A DNA stretch of 64,000 bases, from assembly GCA_964019135.1 (NCBI GenBank), contig OZ025258.1, positions 27,584,186-27,648,185 of the forward strand, written 5' to 3'. Numbering within the stretch: the first letter of the stretch is position 1; each line of letters begins with the position of its first letter. Below the pieces are notes generated by a model, which ran no database searches, was not told the DNA's origin, and was given only the letters and a program-made list of their open reading frames with translations. Source of the DNA: Arenicola marina. Taxonomy: Eukaryota > Annelida > Polychaeta > Arenicolidae. Of the stretch, positions 1 to 13,825 are shown in pieces. The translations under genes and the position numbers were made by a program.

Positions 1-3000
1 TGTCTTACAAGCAATGGGGTCCTATAGCGAGGTGTCTTACAAGCAATGGGGTTCTATAGCGAGGTGTCTTACAAGCAATGGGGTCCTATAGCGAGGTGTC
101 TTACAACCAATGGGGTCCTATAGCGAGGTGTCTTACAACCAATGGGGTCCTATAGCGAGGTGTCTTACAACCAATGGGGTCCTATAGCGAGGTGTCTTAC
201 AGCCAATGGGGTCCTATAGCGAGGTGTCTTACAAGCAATGGGGTTCTATAGCGAGGTGTCTTACAACCAATGGGGTCCTATAGCGAGGTGTCTTACAACC
301 AATGGGGTCCTATAGCGAGGTGTCTTACAAGCAATGGGGTTCTATAGCGAGGTGTCTTACAACCAATGGGGTCCTATAGCGAGGTGTCTTACAACCAATG
401 GGGTCCTATAGCGAGGTGTCTTACAACCAATGGGGTCCTATAGCGAGGTGTCTTACAAGCAATGGGGTCCTATAGCGAGGTGTCTTACAACCAATGGGGT
501 TCTATAGCGAGGTGTCTTACAACCAATGGGGTCCTATAGCGAGGTGTCTTACAACCAATGGGGTCCTATAGCGAGGTGTCTTACAACCAATGGGGTCCTA
601 TAGCGAGGTGTCTTACAACCAATGGGGTCCTATAGCGAGGTGTCTTACAACCAATGGGGTCCTATAGCGAGGTGTCTTACAACCAATGGGGTCCTATAGC
701 GAGGTGTCTTACAACCAATGGGGTCCTATAGCGAGGTGTCTTACAAGCAATGGGGTCCTATAGCGAGGTGTCTTACAACCAATGGGGTCCTATAGCGAGG
801 TGTCTTACAACCAATGGGGTCCTATAGCGAGGTGTCTTACAAGCAATGGGGTCCTATAGCGAGGTGTCTTACAACCAATGGGGTCCTATAGCGAGGTGTC
901 TTACAAGCAATGGGGTCCTATAGCGAGGTGTCTTACAACCAATGGGGTCCTATAGCGAGGTGTCTTACAAGCAATGGGGTCCTATAGCGAGGTGTCTTAC
1001 AAGCAATGGGGTCCTATAGCGAGGTGTCTTACAAGCAATGGGGTCCTATAGCGAGGTGTCTTACAAGCAATGGGGTCCTATAGCGAGGTGTCTTACAACC
1101 AATGGGGTCCTATAGCGAGGTGTCTTACAAGCAATGGGGTCCTATAGCGAGGTGTCTTACAACCGATGGGGTCCTATAGCGAGGTGTCTTACAAGCAATG
1201 GGGTCCTATAGCGAGGTGTCTTACAAGCAATGGGGTTCTATAGCGAGGTGTCTTACAAGCAATGGGGTCCTATAGCGAGGTGTCTTACAACCAATGGGGT
1301 CCTATAGCGAGGTGTCTTACAACCAATGGGGTCCTATAGCGAGGTGTCTTACAACCAATGGGGTCCTATAGCGAGGTGTCTTACAAGCAATGGGGTTCTA
1401 TAGCGAGGTGTCTTACAAGCAATGGGGTCCTATAGCGAGGTGTCTTACAACCAATGGGGTCCTGCGGCGAGGTGTCTTACAACCGATGGGGTCCTGTGGC
1501 GAGGTGTCTTACAAGCAATGGGCCCTCATAGCGAGGTGTCTTACAACCAATGGGGTCCTATAGCGAGGTGTCTTACAACCAATGGGGTCCTATAGCGAGG
1601 TGTCTTACAACCAATGGGGTCCTATAGCGAGGTGTCTTACAAGCAATGGGGTCCTATAGCAAGATGTCTTACAACCGATGGGGTCCTGTGGCGAGGTGTC
1701 TTACAACCGATGGGGTCCTGTGGCGAGGTGTCTTACAAGCAATGGGGTCCTATAGCGAGGTGTCTTACAACCAATGGGGTCCTGTGGCGAGGTGTCTTAC
1801 AAGCAATGGGGTCCTATAGCGAGGTGTCTTACAACCAATGGGGTCCTGTGGCGAGGTGTCTTACAACCGATGGGGTCCTGTGGCGAGGTGTCTTACAAGC
1901 AATGGGCCCTCATAGCGAGGTGTCTTACAACCAATGGGGTCCTATAGCGAGGTGTCTTACAACCAATGGGGTCCTATAGCGAGGTGTCTTACAAGCAATG
2001 GGGTCCTATAGCGAGGTGTCTTACAAGCAATGGGGTCCTATAGCAAGATGTCTTGCAACCGATGGGGTCCTGTGGCGAGGTGTCTTACAACCGATGGGGT
2101 CCTGTGGCGAGGTGTCTTACAACCAATGGGGTCCTATAGCGAGGTGTCTTACAACCAATGGGGTCCTATAGCGAGGTGTCTTACAACCAATGGGGTCCTA
2201 TAGCGAGGTGTCTTACAACCAATGGGGTCCTATAGCGAGGTGTCTTACAACCAATGGGGTCCTATAGCGAGGTGTCTTACAGCCAATGGGGTCCTATAGC
2301 GAGGTGTCTTACAAGCAATGGGGTTCTATAGCGAGGTGTCTTACAACCAATGGGGTCCTATAGCGAGGTGTCTTACAACCAATGGGGTCCTATAGCGAGG
2401 TGTCTTACAAGCAATGGGGTTCTATAGCGAGGTGTCTTACAACCAATGGGGTCCTATAGCGAGGTGTCTTACAACCAATGGGGTCCTATAGCGAGGTGTC
2501 TTACAACCAATGGGGTCCTATAGCGAGGTGTCTTACAAGCAATGGGGTCCTATAGCGAGGTGTCTTACAACCAATGGGGTTCTATAGCGAGGTGTCTTAC
2601 AACCAATGGGGTCCTATAGCGAGGTGTCTTACAACCAATGGGGTCCTATAGCGAGGTGTCTTACAACCAATGGGGTCCTATAGCGAGGTGTCTTACAACC
2701 AATGGGGTCCTATAGCGAGGTGTCTTACAACCAATGGGGTCCTATAGCGAGGTGTCTTACAACCAATGGGGTCCTATAGCGAGGTGTCTTACAACCAATG
2801 GGGTCCTATAGCGAGGTGTCTTACAAGCAATGGGGTCCTATAGCGAGGTGTCTTACAACCAATGGGGTCCTATAGCGAGGTGTCTTACAACCAATGGGGT
2901 CCTATAGCGAGGTGTCTTACAAGCAATGGGGTCCTATAGCGAGGTGTCTTACAACCAATGGGGTCCTATAGCGAGGTGTCTTACAAGCAATGGGGTCCTA

Positions 3001-4768
3001 TAGCGAGGTGTCTTACAACCAATGGGGTCCTATAGCGAGGTGTCTTACAAGCAATGGGGTCCTATAGCGAGGTGTCTTACAAGCAATGGGGTCCTATAGC
3101 GAGGTGTCTTACAAGCAATGGGGTCCTATAGCGAGGTGTCTTACAAGCAATGGGGTCCTATAGCGAGGTGTCTTACAACCAATGGGGTCCTATAGCGAGG
3201 TGTCTTACAAGCAATGGGGTCCTATAGCGAGGTGTCTTACAACCGATGGGGTCCTATAGCGAGGTGTCTTACAAGCAATGGGGTCCTATAGCGAGGTGTC
3301 TTACAAGCAATGGGGTTCTATAGCGAGGTGTCTTACAAGCAATGGGGTCCTATAGCGAGGTGTCTTACAACCAATGGGGTCCTATAGCGAGGTGTCTTAC
3401 AACCAATGGGGTCCTATAGCGAGGTGTCTTACAACCAATGGGGTCCTATAGCGAGGTGTCTTACAAGCAATGGGGTTCTATAGCGAGGTGTCTTACAAGC
3501 AATGGGGTCCTATAGCGAGGTGTCTTACAACCAATGGGGTCCTGCGGCGAGGTGTCTTACAACCGATGGGGTCCTGTGGCGAGGTGTCTTACAAGCAATG
3601 GGCCCTCATAGCGAGGTGTCTTACAACCAATGGGGTCCTATAGCGAGGTGTCTTACAACCAATGGGGTCCTATAGCGAGGTGTCTTACAACCAATGGGGT
3701 CCTATAGCGAGGTGTCTTACAAGCAATGGGGTCCTATAGCAAGATGTCTTACAACCGATGGGGTCCTGTGGCGAGGTGTCTTACAACCGATGGGGTCCTG
3801 TGGCGAGGTGTCTTACAAGCAATGGGGTCCTATAGCGAGGTGTCTTACAACCAATGGGGTCCTGTGGCGAGGTGTCTTACAAGCAATGGGGTCCTATAGC
3901 GAGGTGTCTTACAACCAATGGGGTCCTGTGGCGAGGTGTCTTACAACCGATGGGGTCCTGTGGCGAGGTGTCTTACAAGCAATGGGCCCTCATAGCGAGG
4001 TGTCTTACAACCAATGGGGTCCTATAGCGAGGTGTCTTACAACCAATGGGGTCCTATAGCGAGGTGTCTTACAAGCAATGGGGTCCTATAGCGAGGTGTC
4101 TTACAAGCAATGGGGTCCTATAGCAAGATGTCTTGCAACCGATGGGGTCCTGTGGCGAGGTGTCTTACAACCGATGGGGTCCTGTGGCGAGGTGTCTTAC
4201 AAGCAATGGGGTCCTATAGCGAGGTGTCTTACAACCAATGGGGTCCTGTGGCGAGGTGTCTTACAAGCAATAGGGTCCTATAGCGAGGTGTTTTACAAGC
4301 AATAGGGTCCTATAGCGAGGTGTCTTACAAGCAATGGGGTCCTATAGCGAGGTGTCTTACAAGCAATGGGGTCCTATAGCAAGATGTCATACAACCGATG
4401 GGGTCCTGTGGCGAGGTGTCTTACAATCGATGGGGTCCTGTGGCGAGGTGTCTTACAAGCAATGGGGTCCTATAGCGAGGTGTCTTACAAGCAATGGGGT
4501 CCTATAGCGAGGTGTCTTACAACCGATGGGGTCATATAGCGAGGTGTTTTACAAGCAATAGGGTCCTATAGCGAGGTGTCTTACAAGCAATGGGGCCCTA
4601 TAGCGAGGTGTCTTACAACCGATGGGGTCCTATAGCGAGGTGTCTTACAAGCAATGGGGTCCTATAGCGAGGTGTCTGACAACAAATGGGGTCCTATAGC
4701 GAGGTGTCTTACAAGCAATGGGACCCTATAGCGAGGTGTCTTACAAGCAATGGGGTCCTATAGCAAGG
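1..4768. repeat. 32-bp minisatellite, about 149 copies
   Basis: The repeating unit contains TGTCTTACAAGCAATGGGG and CCTATAGCGAGG, exactly 32 bp. Main variants are AAGC/AACC/ACCG and CTATAGC/CTGTGGC. The array is already running at base 1, so its left end is outside the window; it stops at TAGCAAGG near 4768. Short open frames across it are in-array artefacts. A 2080-bp higher-order period is described in the findings. Confidence 0.97.
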
Positions 4769-7555
4769 CTAACACCAAACCAAAAGAGTGGGCGAGTCAT
4801 TGTTTATACAGGTGGTTGATGCATCGCATGGTCAGTGAAACTGTGGTCCATAACTCATAACTCATAGTTCGGTAAGCAGCAGTCAATGGTGTAACTTGAT
4901 ACAGCTGCTGTCTTAGACTAAGTGGACCAGACAGAAACTTCCTAATGGAATAATATCCGAAAATTTAGGAATATGATACAGAATACAGGCAAAGTTGAAG
5001 TTGAAAACTTATCTGGAAGAGATTAAGTCCTTTGTGGTCGTGTCTTTTGTTCTGTGTTGTCTTTTGAAATATTGAAATTTCACCTTGGCGAAAACTGACC
5101 CTGGAGTTTTGTGGTGGGATGCCAAATGCTGAGATTGACGCTCAGTCTAATAAAAACAAGTGAGGTAGAATGTTTGAATATATCCAGGTCGTTCTACGAT
5201 TAAATAGTGTGCTTTTATTGTATTGTGAGAAGGCAGATGGTGGTTAATAACGCTGCATCTATCAGAGACGACCAGCCAGCCTAAGGATGTAAATTGTCAA
5301 GTTATGTCCGTTACTATTCACATAATATTAGCACATATTATTCCTATTATGTTGAACTCTTTTTAGCTTATTAATGCATGACATGAAATATGATACATTT
5401 TTTAAAAGTTGGCCTTTGTCATCACATACCTATCATAGTTTAGTATTGGACATAACATTTGACCTCACTTGTCAGTCTCACTCAAACATTATGTCCTTCA
5501 CATTAATGTCCATCACCTTTCAGCCTATTAACATCAGTAAAGGCAAGTTAAGGCAAGCACCCCATAATAGCAAGGTAAAAGAACTCTGTATTTGTGATTA
5601 TTTTATAAAAGAATATCCAATTACACACCCTGTGCGTAATATATTATAAATATTCTATATTTTACAAGTTTACTCCCATAAACATGACCAACATGACCAA
5701 ACTTGACACCCACAGTACAACATTTTTGATAAAATTCAGCTCAAAATTAAGATATTATCACCAGTAATAGCTCTTTGGAAAGCTTAACCTAATGCAATGC
5801 ACAAATGATATTAAATATGTAAATAACCGTAGTAGCCCTAAAAAAGCAGAGTGGTAATAATAAAGTGCAATTATGCAAAATCTGGTAATTTTTTGAACTC
5901 ACTACATTCACAAAATTGACAATAATTTCATAAACAATGAAAATCTTGACACCAAAACACTTTTAAGAATGACTAAAAAACATATTTTTTGTAATAAAAA
6001 TAAATAAAAATATAGGTAGCCATGTAAATTTCTATAGAAACAAGTCCTGCAGCTTGAAAATGTAATTTTACAAATATTTCTCGGCACAGCTTATTTCACA
6101 CCAATTATCAGTAATTACACCTCACATTCACATTGAAAAAAATCTGGTCATATATAATGGTCTCCGATATAATTATGATTTACACTAATGCTTTCTGAAT
6201 TATATATACATATTCTTCACTTCTTGAAATTTCCTAATTTATCCCAAAGAGCCATTCAGTGGAAAATACGCTGTAAACGATGTCACAAATTAGGGGTTCC
6301 CCTGTGAATGTCATATCTAGTTGGGGATTCCCCTTTCAATGACACCCACCGATGTTTGCCTATGTTGACCGAGGTCTTCTCTAAATCTCCGAAGCTTATT
6401 ATACAGTGCTCTATTAATTTTACCTATGTCACCACTTCTTTCAAATGATTTATTTGTGCTTAATTTCATTAAGACTGTGTAAAATATTTGACGATGCCGA
6501 TATTTGACAATGTCTTCTCGAAATTGCCAAGGTTTATTATGGGATACTTACCTTAAGTCTAAGAATTATGCTCATTTACGTTGTTGCTAAAAGAAAAAGT
6601 TTCAGTTTATATGGGATATCAGAACAAATGCATCCACATGTCGGACATTGATAGTTGACCACATTGTACGTGGAAGTCAAGGGACTTCTCATATTTTGTG
6701 AAAATAAGAGAAATTGATAGAGCGGGATAGACTGAACACAGCAAAAATGGGGGAGGTCCAACAACACCATACTTCAAGGACAATGAAAGAGGTGATTTTC
6801 ATCGCCTTTTTTTTTACCTACACAGACAGTGTTCCCATAACACTGCAATATTTACATATCTCCATGACAGACATTCCACAATGAACTTGAGTGTAAGGGT
6901 GATAACTGACTGACAGGGTAACGTCTATGACCTGCTCAAGAAAATGACTAGAACCTTAGTAAGTATCAAATAAATATAAGAAAATACTTTCTTATATTAC
7001 AGTTGATACACTTCAGTTTCATTACTTATAAACTGTAATTGTCATTGTAAGCATAAAATAAGATTTTTTAACCATTCCAAAATATTCCCTATGCCATGTC
7101 AAAAATCACTATTTTTCATCATTTCAGTACAAAAAAAAAAAAAAGTATAATATTTGTCTGTAGTATCTCCCAAACATATACCAGACATGATATTAGGAAA
7201 ACCAATGCCAAAATACATCTAAATACAGTGGTCCCTGCATTTTACGACTTCTCTTCTGCCAGCCCGAAAAGATATATAACGGAGGGAGTCGTATAATTAT
7301 ATTATTATGGCTTCTCCAGGTCTGTGCCGTCAAATAGCATCGAAACGCTGTTAAAAAAAACGTTTCACTTGCATTCTCCAGCCATTGTATATATGTATTT
7401 ACTTTGCAGCAATGATGCCCACTTAGACGTTGGAATAGTTAAAAAATCTTATTTTATGCTTACAATGACAATTACATTTGCTTCGAATGAGCCAGGCAGG
7501 TCAAAGGCATTATTGTGGTGGCAACAATATAGACCGGTACATATGTGTACATATG
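4769..7555. other. AT-rich non-coding stretch
   Basis: Low G+C sequence with short open frames only and no recognisable domain. I see a poly-A run near 7131-7144 and no RNA gene. It is probably intergenic DNA or a far-upstream intron. Confidence 0.5.
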
Positions 7556-7800
7556 TATGTAATATACTGGTCATTATGACTAGAGTATAGGGTTTGGACG
7601 TTATGATTAATGTGTTTTAATAGTAATACACCAGGTGGATTTTGTATTGTATGCCTTCACTGGCCACCAGGTGTACTGCCTATAAAAGAGGGTGTGACTT
7701 GCAATAAAGGTCTCTTCTTCATGTGAAACCCATGCTGTCTAGTTGTGTTGGTTATTGGTCATTGGTCATGAGATAGGCCGTAAAGTCATAACTAATTTTA
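7556..7800 (+). mobile_element. Possible solo LTR or promoter remnant
   Basis: TATAAAAG at 7681-7688 is followed after 14 bases by AATAAA (7703-7708) and a CT-rich stretch, the U3-R layout of a compact LTR. The 13-mer ACCGGTACATATG occurs on both sides (about 7534 and 7828). No primer-binding site, polypurine tract or gag/pol is seen, so this is tentative; edges are approximate. Confidence 0.25.
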
Positions 7801-8396
7801 TATATGTAAAATACATGACAATGTACACCGGTACATATGCAAGCGAAAATTAGATAAGTCAGTTATTTACGGACAACCCAATGAAGATATTAACATAAAA
7901 AGATGTAACATTGTGAAAAGATTTTTTTTTTAAAGTATTTTATAATGGCGCTTGAAGGGTTGCATCAACGACTAAGAGTCTAGGCTAGGTTACTGTCAGA
8001 AGACCAGCGATTCTGAAAGCTAAGCGTTCTGCATCATTTGTCATAAAAAATAAATAGTGAGAAGACGTAGCAATATTTCATTTAAATTAATGTCCTATAA
8101 TTTTAAGGAGCCACTGGCCTACCTATCAGAATTACTGTAAGACCGTTGGGGAAAGGATGACATCTAAAATTTTTGACATTTCGTCAATATGACACAGCGC
8201 CTGACACTTTATTCACCCGGGCATGGGTACGTGGACATCCATTTGGTATGCCAATGTGCCCCGTTCAAAACAACATGGGACATTCAGGAGAAGATGGTGG
8301 CAGATTGAAAGGTGCTGAGATTAGGTTGGTTCCAGGACCCCTACTTGCACCGGATATAAACAGTGTTTACCAGGCCTGTCTCCAACGCATCACGTC
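7801..8396. other. Non-coding stretch, nothing recognised
   Basis: It has mixed base composition with a short T run near 7922-7931. The longest frame (8173-8400) has no family resemblance I recognise. Confidence 0.4.
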
Positions 8397-8787
8397 CTAA
8401 CAGAATAAATATGCAGTGCCTACCCATCAAGTTGCTCCATTAGATTCCTGATGCTTTTATGACTTTCGTCAGACAGTCATTTCTTTGGTCGGTAGTGTAT
8501 TTTCTTGTAATCCGGGCGAGTTTTGTCACCTCTCGCTTCGTTTTGAATGCTCCTCCGCTCGCCAGATGTCAACAAACACCGCCTGGCAGCGAGTGCTCAA
8601 GCTAAGTTTGTTTATTTCTGGCGAGCGGCAAAGCATTTAAAATGAAGCGAGAGGTTAAATAAATTGTCTGGAATACAAGAAAATACATTACCAAGCAAAG
8701 AAATGAAAGTCCGACGAAAGTCATAAAAGCTTCAGGAATCTAATGGAGCAACTTGACGGGTAGGCACTGGATAGTTATTCTGTTAAG
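8397..8787. mobile_element. Foldback/MITE-like element with long inverted arms
   Basis: The left end TAACAGAATAA pairs with the right end TTATTCTGTTA. The arms continue inward through GCAGTGCCTACCC / GGGTAGGCACTG, GTTGCTCCATTAGATTCCTG / its complement, and AAAGTCATAAAAGC, then CTCGCTTC / GAAGCGAG. The arms are about 150-170 bases with small mismatches and there is no coding capacity. The target duplication is not clear: TTAA flanks the right end, CTAA the left. Confidence 0.8.
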
Positions 8788-8891
8788 ACCTTCAACTTGA
8801 GCCACCGGTCCGCGATTTCTAATTTTAGGCCTGGTGAGTGGCATGGCTCTCACCCTTGCTCCGTTTACGGGCGTGGTATGAGAGGCATGTA

Positions 8892-9561
8892 CCAGGGGCC
8901 AGTTTCACGAAGCCTTTGTACGTGTACAAACCTTTGTACGAAGATTGTGACCCGTAAATCCGGTTTCACGAAGCCTTCATACCTCTAATTAACATAAGAT
9001 ACATCGTAGGTTCCTTCGTACATCTACGAGTGCCTCGACCCTATCGTATACCCTTCGTACCAGCATAAAGACATACATTTATGTCTACGGTATCTGTAAA
9101 ATTTAGAATCATTGCTACGTTACTTATAAGGTCAAAATCCATCCTACATATTCAGGACGTCACAATGCGAGTATCCTAGCAACGGTTGCATGACGCCTTG
9201 GACATTATGAATAGGTTGAAACTGCACAAATTATATACAAAAATGACGCGAATTAATATTGTTGGCAACAGCAAAAACACTAGATCTATGCAAAAGCTTA
9301 CGTCAAAGGCCCTTCTTCGATTCGAATAAATGTTTTCATGGAAAATTTCATGCATTTATCACATTCGCATTGGTACTTCTTTTACTTTCGGCATTAAAAA
9401 ATATGGTACGAAGGTTCGTACGATGGGCTTTAGCCATACAAAATATGAAGGAGGTACGAAGGCTTCGTGAAACACACGTACAGTCCTCGTACAAACCTTC
9501 GTAGATCTATATGGGCTACATGTAACGTACGGTACGAAGGTTTCGTGAAACTGGCCCCAGG
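8892..9561. mobile_element. 660-bp terminal-inverted-repeat element with 5-bp target duplication
   Basis: The element body is 8897-9556. Its left end GGCCAGTTTCACGAAGCCTT and right end (complement GGCCAGTTTCACGAAACCTT) match over about 20 of the first 21 bases and partly beyond. CCAGG at 8892-8896 and 9557-9561 is a direct target-site duplication. Inside, the end motif TTTCACGAAGCC recurs near 8965 and inverted near 9465. No transposase is encoded, so it is a non-autonomous element. Confidence 0.82.
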
Positions 9562-11100
9562 CGGCCCAGGGCTATCGGTGACGATGCATGACCATGGCAT
9601 ATTATCGCTCATACTGTTTTAATGGCACGAACACAAATGTGCAAAAAAATCAATAACTCAATATTGCTTATTTCATAACGTCCGCCTTGCGAAGCTACAA
9701 GGCCTTCTACTCTTATAATTCGTGATTTAGAGAAATTACGTACTGATTTTACATCCTATGCGCCGCTAATAGGCACCGGCTCGAGCAATCCAGCCACGCG
9801 AATATTGCCGTTTAAACGGATATCCTTAACCTGTGTCCCATACGTGTTTCGTCCTTTTCCCAACAGCGCCCCCGCTCGCCCCCACGCCTACCCACGTGAC
9901 TACTACTTGCAGAGTTATTCCTTCCGTTACCTCAGTAAGAGCGGGTGTTAGGTATTGCGCGTAGGTCAAGGTCACGGCATTTCTATCTTGCCCGATAGGT
10001 GACGCACTACCCCCACGTAACTGGTTCCTCTGTGCGGAGATACAGGATACCCTTTTCACTACTCTACTCAGTGTTAACAAGAACAAGCGAATTCAGAATT
10101 TAGATCATTGTACGGCAAGTACGTGAATGTGCGAAAGGCTCTCGTGAAACTGAACATAGAATCAGAAAAGCAGTACAACCACTTGAGACCAAAGCAGTTG
10201 CAGGCCATTCCGGAGGCCTCAAAGGGAGACCACTCACAACTCGCAAACGTTTATCCTTTTTTTTTGGAGTAGCTGTCAAATATGAAGTAATTATGATGGA
10301 TTGAGCAAATATGTATCAGACAATTGACAAGAGATATGTAATTTAATAAATCATATGTATCAAATCTATAATTAAGAATTTTCAATATTTCATTACATAG
10401 ATTAGGAATTGAATATTTGCAAGTCCAAGAATGCTTTGCTGTATTATATAAATAAAATTAATACACTGTTTTCCTTTCCATACATTACATTTCATTTATA
10501 TTTATATTTAAACGATTTACCAAAAAATATTTTCCATATCAATAAGTACCGGTAGAACTTACACATCTTCAATTTTCACATCATCTTTTGTACTAAAGTG
10601 ATGCATCAGCGATGAACTGGGCCCTGGGCATAATCTCATGGAATATCAAATATTGTTACTGCATGATCAAGCAGGTATTCCTCAAGCACTATGGATAGAT
10701 GGATTGGTTTTTTAATTAGACTACTTAATTGTGTGCAAGCATAAACTAAACTGGTCCAAAAGATATCTTAGGATAATAGGATTATAAATTTTAGTGTAAG
10801 CATAGTTTCTTACAATGTAGTGTAAGTATAGTTTGTCACGATGTAGCATAAGTGTTTATAGATTGATAAATTTAACACATACAGTTCAGTACATGAACTA
10901 AATATTAAAGATGGTACAAGTAATTGCAAGGGCTGGGGTATCATTTTCTTGGGGAGGGGAGGGGAATTGTCAATATAATATTGATATTATACAGTGCATA
11001 ATATCATGTGCTGGTACTTGCAGGTTGTCTAAGTGGCATTTGCATTGCTAAAAATAAAAATAAAATAAAAATGTGTCAGAGATTTATTTATTTTTTGGGG
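9562..11100. other. Non-coding stretch, AT-rich in its right half
   Basis: There are no recognisable domains or RNA genes. The frame on the minus strand at 9826-10086 has no family features. From about 10640 on, sequence loosely resembling the following satellite begins to appear. Confidence 0.4.
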
Positions 11101-13825
11101 AGGCTCTGTCAACCAATCTGAGTGTCTATCTGAGCATTTCTAAATGGCATTGCGCACCACTTTCATGCACCAGCATTACTGAAATGTGTGAGACAGGAAA
11201 GCGTTATAAATTTTTTTTTGAAGGATCTTCATTTGCGTAAGATATTATGCACCTATATTAAATAATAAAAATTCAGCAGCATCTTAAAATTGTTTCATGC
11301 CTACCTAAACAATGTCCAGGATGTCTCTCTGGGGGAGGGGTAATTCTCAGCCCCTGTCATACACTGCCATAAATAAATATGTAAAAGACGGGAGTTGTTT
11401 AGTTTCTTGTGCAGCATTTCTAAGTAGCATTCTCACCATTGTCATACACTGCCATAAGGAAAATGTGTCATAGAGGGGAGTGTTACTTATTTTCCTCAAA
11501 GGTTCTATCCACTGAATAATTTTCTTGTGGGGCTGTGTCAACCTATATTAAATATTAAGAACTCTGCAGCATTTCTAAGTGACATTCCCACCCATTTCAT
11601 GCACCGCCATTAATGAAATATGTCAGAGAGGGGAGTGCTAATAATTTTCTTGTGGGGCTGTGTCAACTGATTACAGGGAATGTTGTAGAAACCAAGTGTA
11701 TTGAACTTCAATTGTGCAAAATATCATGCCTCTATATTAAATATTAGGAACTCTGCAGCATTTCTAAGTGACATTCCCACCCATTTTATGCACAGCCATT
11801 AATGAAATATGTCAGAGATGGGAGAGCTAATAATTTTTTTGTGGGGCTGTGTCAACTGATTACAGGGAATGTTGTAGAAACCTGGTGTATTGAGCTTCAA
11901 TTGTGCAAAATATTATGCATCTATATTAAATATTAAGAACTCTGCAGCATTTCTAAGTGGCATTCCCACCCATTTCATGCACCGCCATTAATGAAATATG
12001 TCAGAGAGGGGAGAGCTAATAATTTTTTTGTGGGGCTGTGTCAACTGATTACAGGGAATGTTGTAGAAACCTGGTGTATTGAGCTTCAATTGTGCAAAAT
12101 ATTATGTATCTATATTAAATATTAAGAACTCTGCAGCATTTCTAAGTGGCATTCCTGCCCATTTCATGCACCGCCATGTCAGACAGGGGAGTGCTAATAA
12201 TTTTCTTTTGAGGCTGTGTCAACTGATTACAGGGAATGTTGTAGAAACCTGGTGTATTGAACTTCAATTGTGCAAAATATCATGCCTCTATATTAAATAT
12301 TAAGAACTCTGCAGCATTTCTAAGTGGCATTCCCACCCATTTCATGCACAGCCATTAATGAAATATGTCAGAGAGGGGCGAGCTAATAATTTTCTTGTGG
12401 GGCTGTGTCAACTGATTACAGGGAATGTTGTAGAAACCTGGTGTATTGAGCTTCAATTGTGCAAAATATTATGCATCTATATTAAATATTAAGAACTCTG
12501 CAGCATTTCTAAGTGGCATTCCCACCCATTTCATGCACCGCCATAATTGAAATATGTCAGAGAGGGGAGTGCTAATAATTTTCTTTTGAGGCTGTGTCAA
12601 CTGATTACAGGGAATGTTGTAGAAACCTGGTGTATTGAACTTCAATTGTGCAAAATATTATGCATCTATATTAAATATTAAGAACTCTGCAGCATTTCGA
12701 AGTGGCATTCCCACCGATTTCATGAACCGCCATTAATGAAATATGTCAGATAGGGGAGCGCTAATGATTTTCTTGTGGGGCTGTGTCAACTGACTACAGG
12801 GAATGTTGTAGAAACCTAGTGTATTGAACTTCAATTGAGCAAAATATTGTGTGCCTATATTAAATATTAAGAACTCTGCAGCATTTCTAAGTGGCATTTC
12901 CACCGATTTCATGAACCGCCATTAATGAAATATGTCAGAGAGGGGAGCGCTAATAATTTTCTTGTGGGGCTGTGTCAACTGATTACAGGGAATGTTGTAG
13001 AAACCTGGTGTATTGAGCTTCAATTGTGCAAAATATTATGCATCTATATTAAATATTAAGAACTCTGCAGCATTTCTAAGTGGCATTCCTGCCCATTTCA
13101 TGCACCGCCATGTCAGACAGGGGAGTGCTAATAATTTTCTTTTGAGGCTGTGTCAACTGATTACAGGGAATGTTGTAGAAACCTGGTGTATTGAACTTCA
13201 ATTGTGCAAAATATCATGCCTCTATATTAAATATTAAGAACTCTGCAGCATATCTAAGTGGCATTCCCACCCATTTCATGCACCGCCATTAATGAAATAT
13301 GTCAGAGAGGGGAGTGCTAATAATTTTCTTTTGATGCTGTGTCAACTGATTACAGGGAATGTTGTAGAAACCCGGTGTATTGAACTTCAATTGTGCAAAA
13401 TATTATGCATCTATATTAAATATTAAGAACTCTGCAGCATTTTAAAGTGGCATTCCCACCGATTTCATGAACCGCCATTAATGAAATATGTCAGAGAGGG
13501 GAGCGCTAATGATTTTCTTGTGGGGCTGTGTCAACTGACTACAGGGAATGTTGTAGAAACCTAGTGTATTGAACTTCAATTGTGCAAAATATTGTGTGCC
13601 TATATTAAATATTAAGAACTCTGCAGCATTTCTAAGTGGCATTCCCACCGATTTCATGAACCACCATTAATGAAATATGTCAGAGAGGGGAGCGCTAATG
13701 ATTTTCTTGTGGGGCTGTGCCAACTGATTACAGGGAATGTTGTAGAAACCTAGTGTATTGAACTTCAATTATGCAAAATATTATGCGCCTATATTAAATA
13801 TTAAGAACTCTGCAGCATTTTAAAG
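11100..13825. repeat. Satellite of about 189 bp, roughly 13-14 copies
   Basis: Landmarks recur every 189-190 bp: AATATTAAGAACTCTGCAGC (11551, 11740, 11929, 12119), CATTTCATGCACCGCCAT, and GATTACAGGGAATGTTGTAG. Some units are shorter (about 178 bp). Copies before 11550 are diverged; the last stops near 13825. A block containing 12079-12303 recurs at 13013-13237 (934 bp apart, about five units). Confidence 0.93.

Noticed and set aside
1..4768. CRISPR array
   Set aside because: Units are contiguous near-identical repeats without unique spacers, in a eukaryotic genome. The same holds for the other arrays.
9430..9612. Short frames inside the 8897-9556 element as a transposase
   Set aside because: They are 60-80 codons with no transposase motifs; their repeated FTKPSY strings come from the element's repeated end motif.
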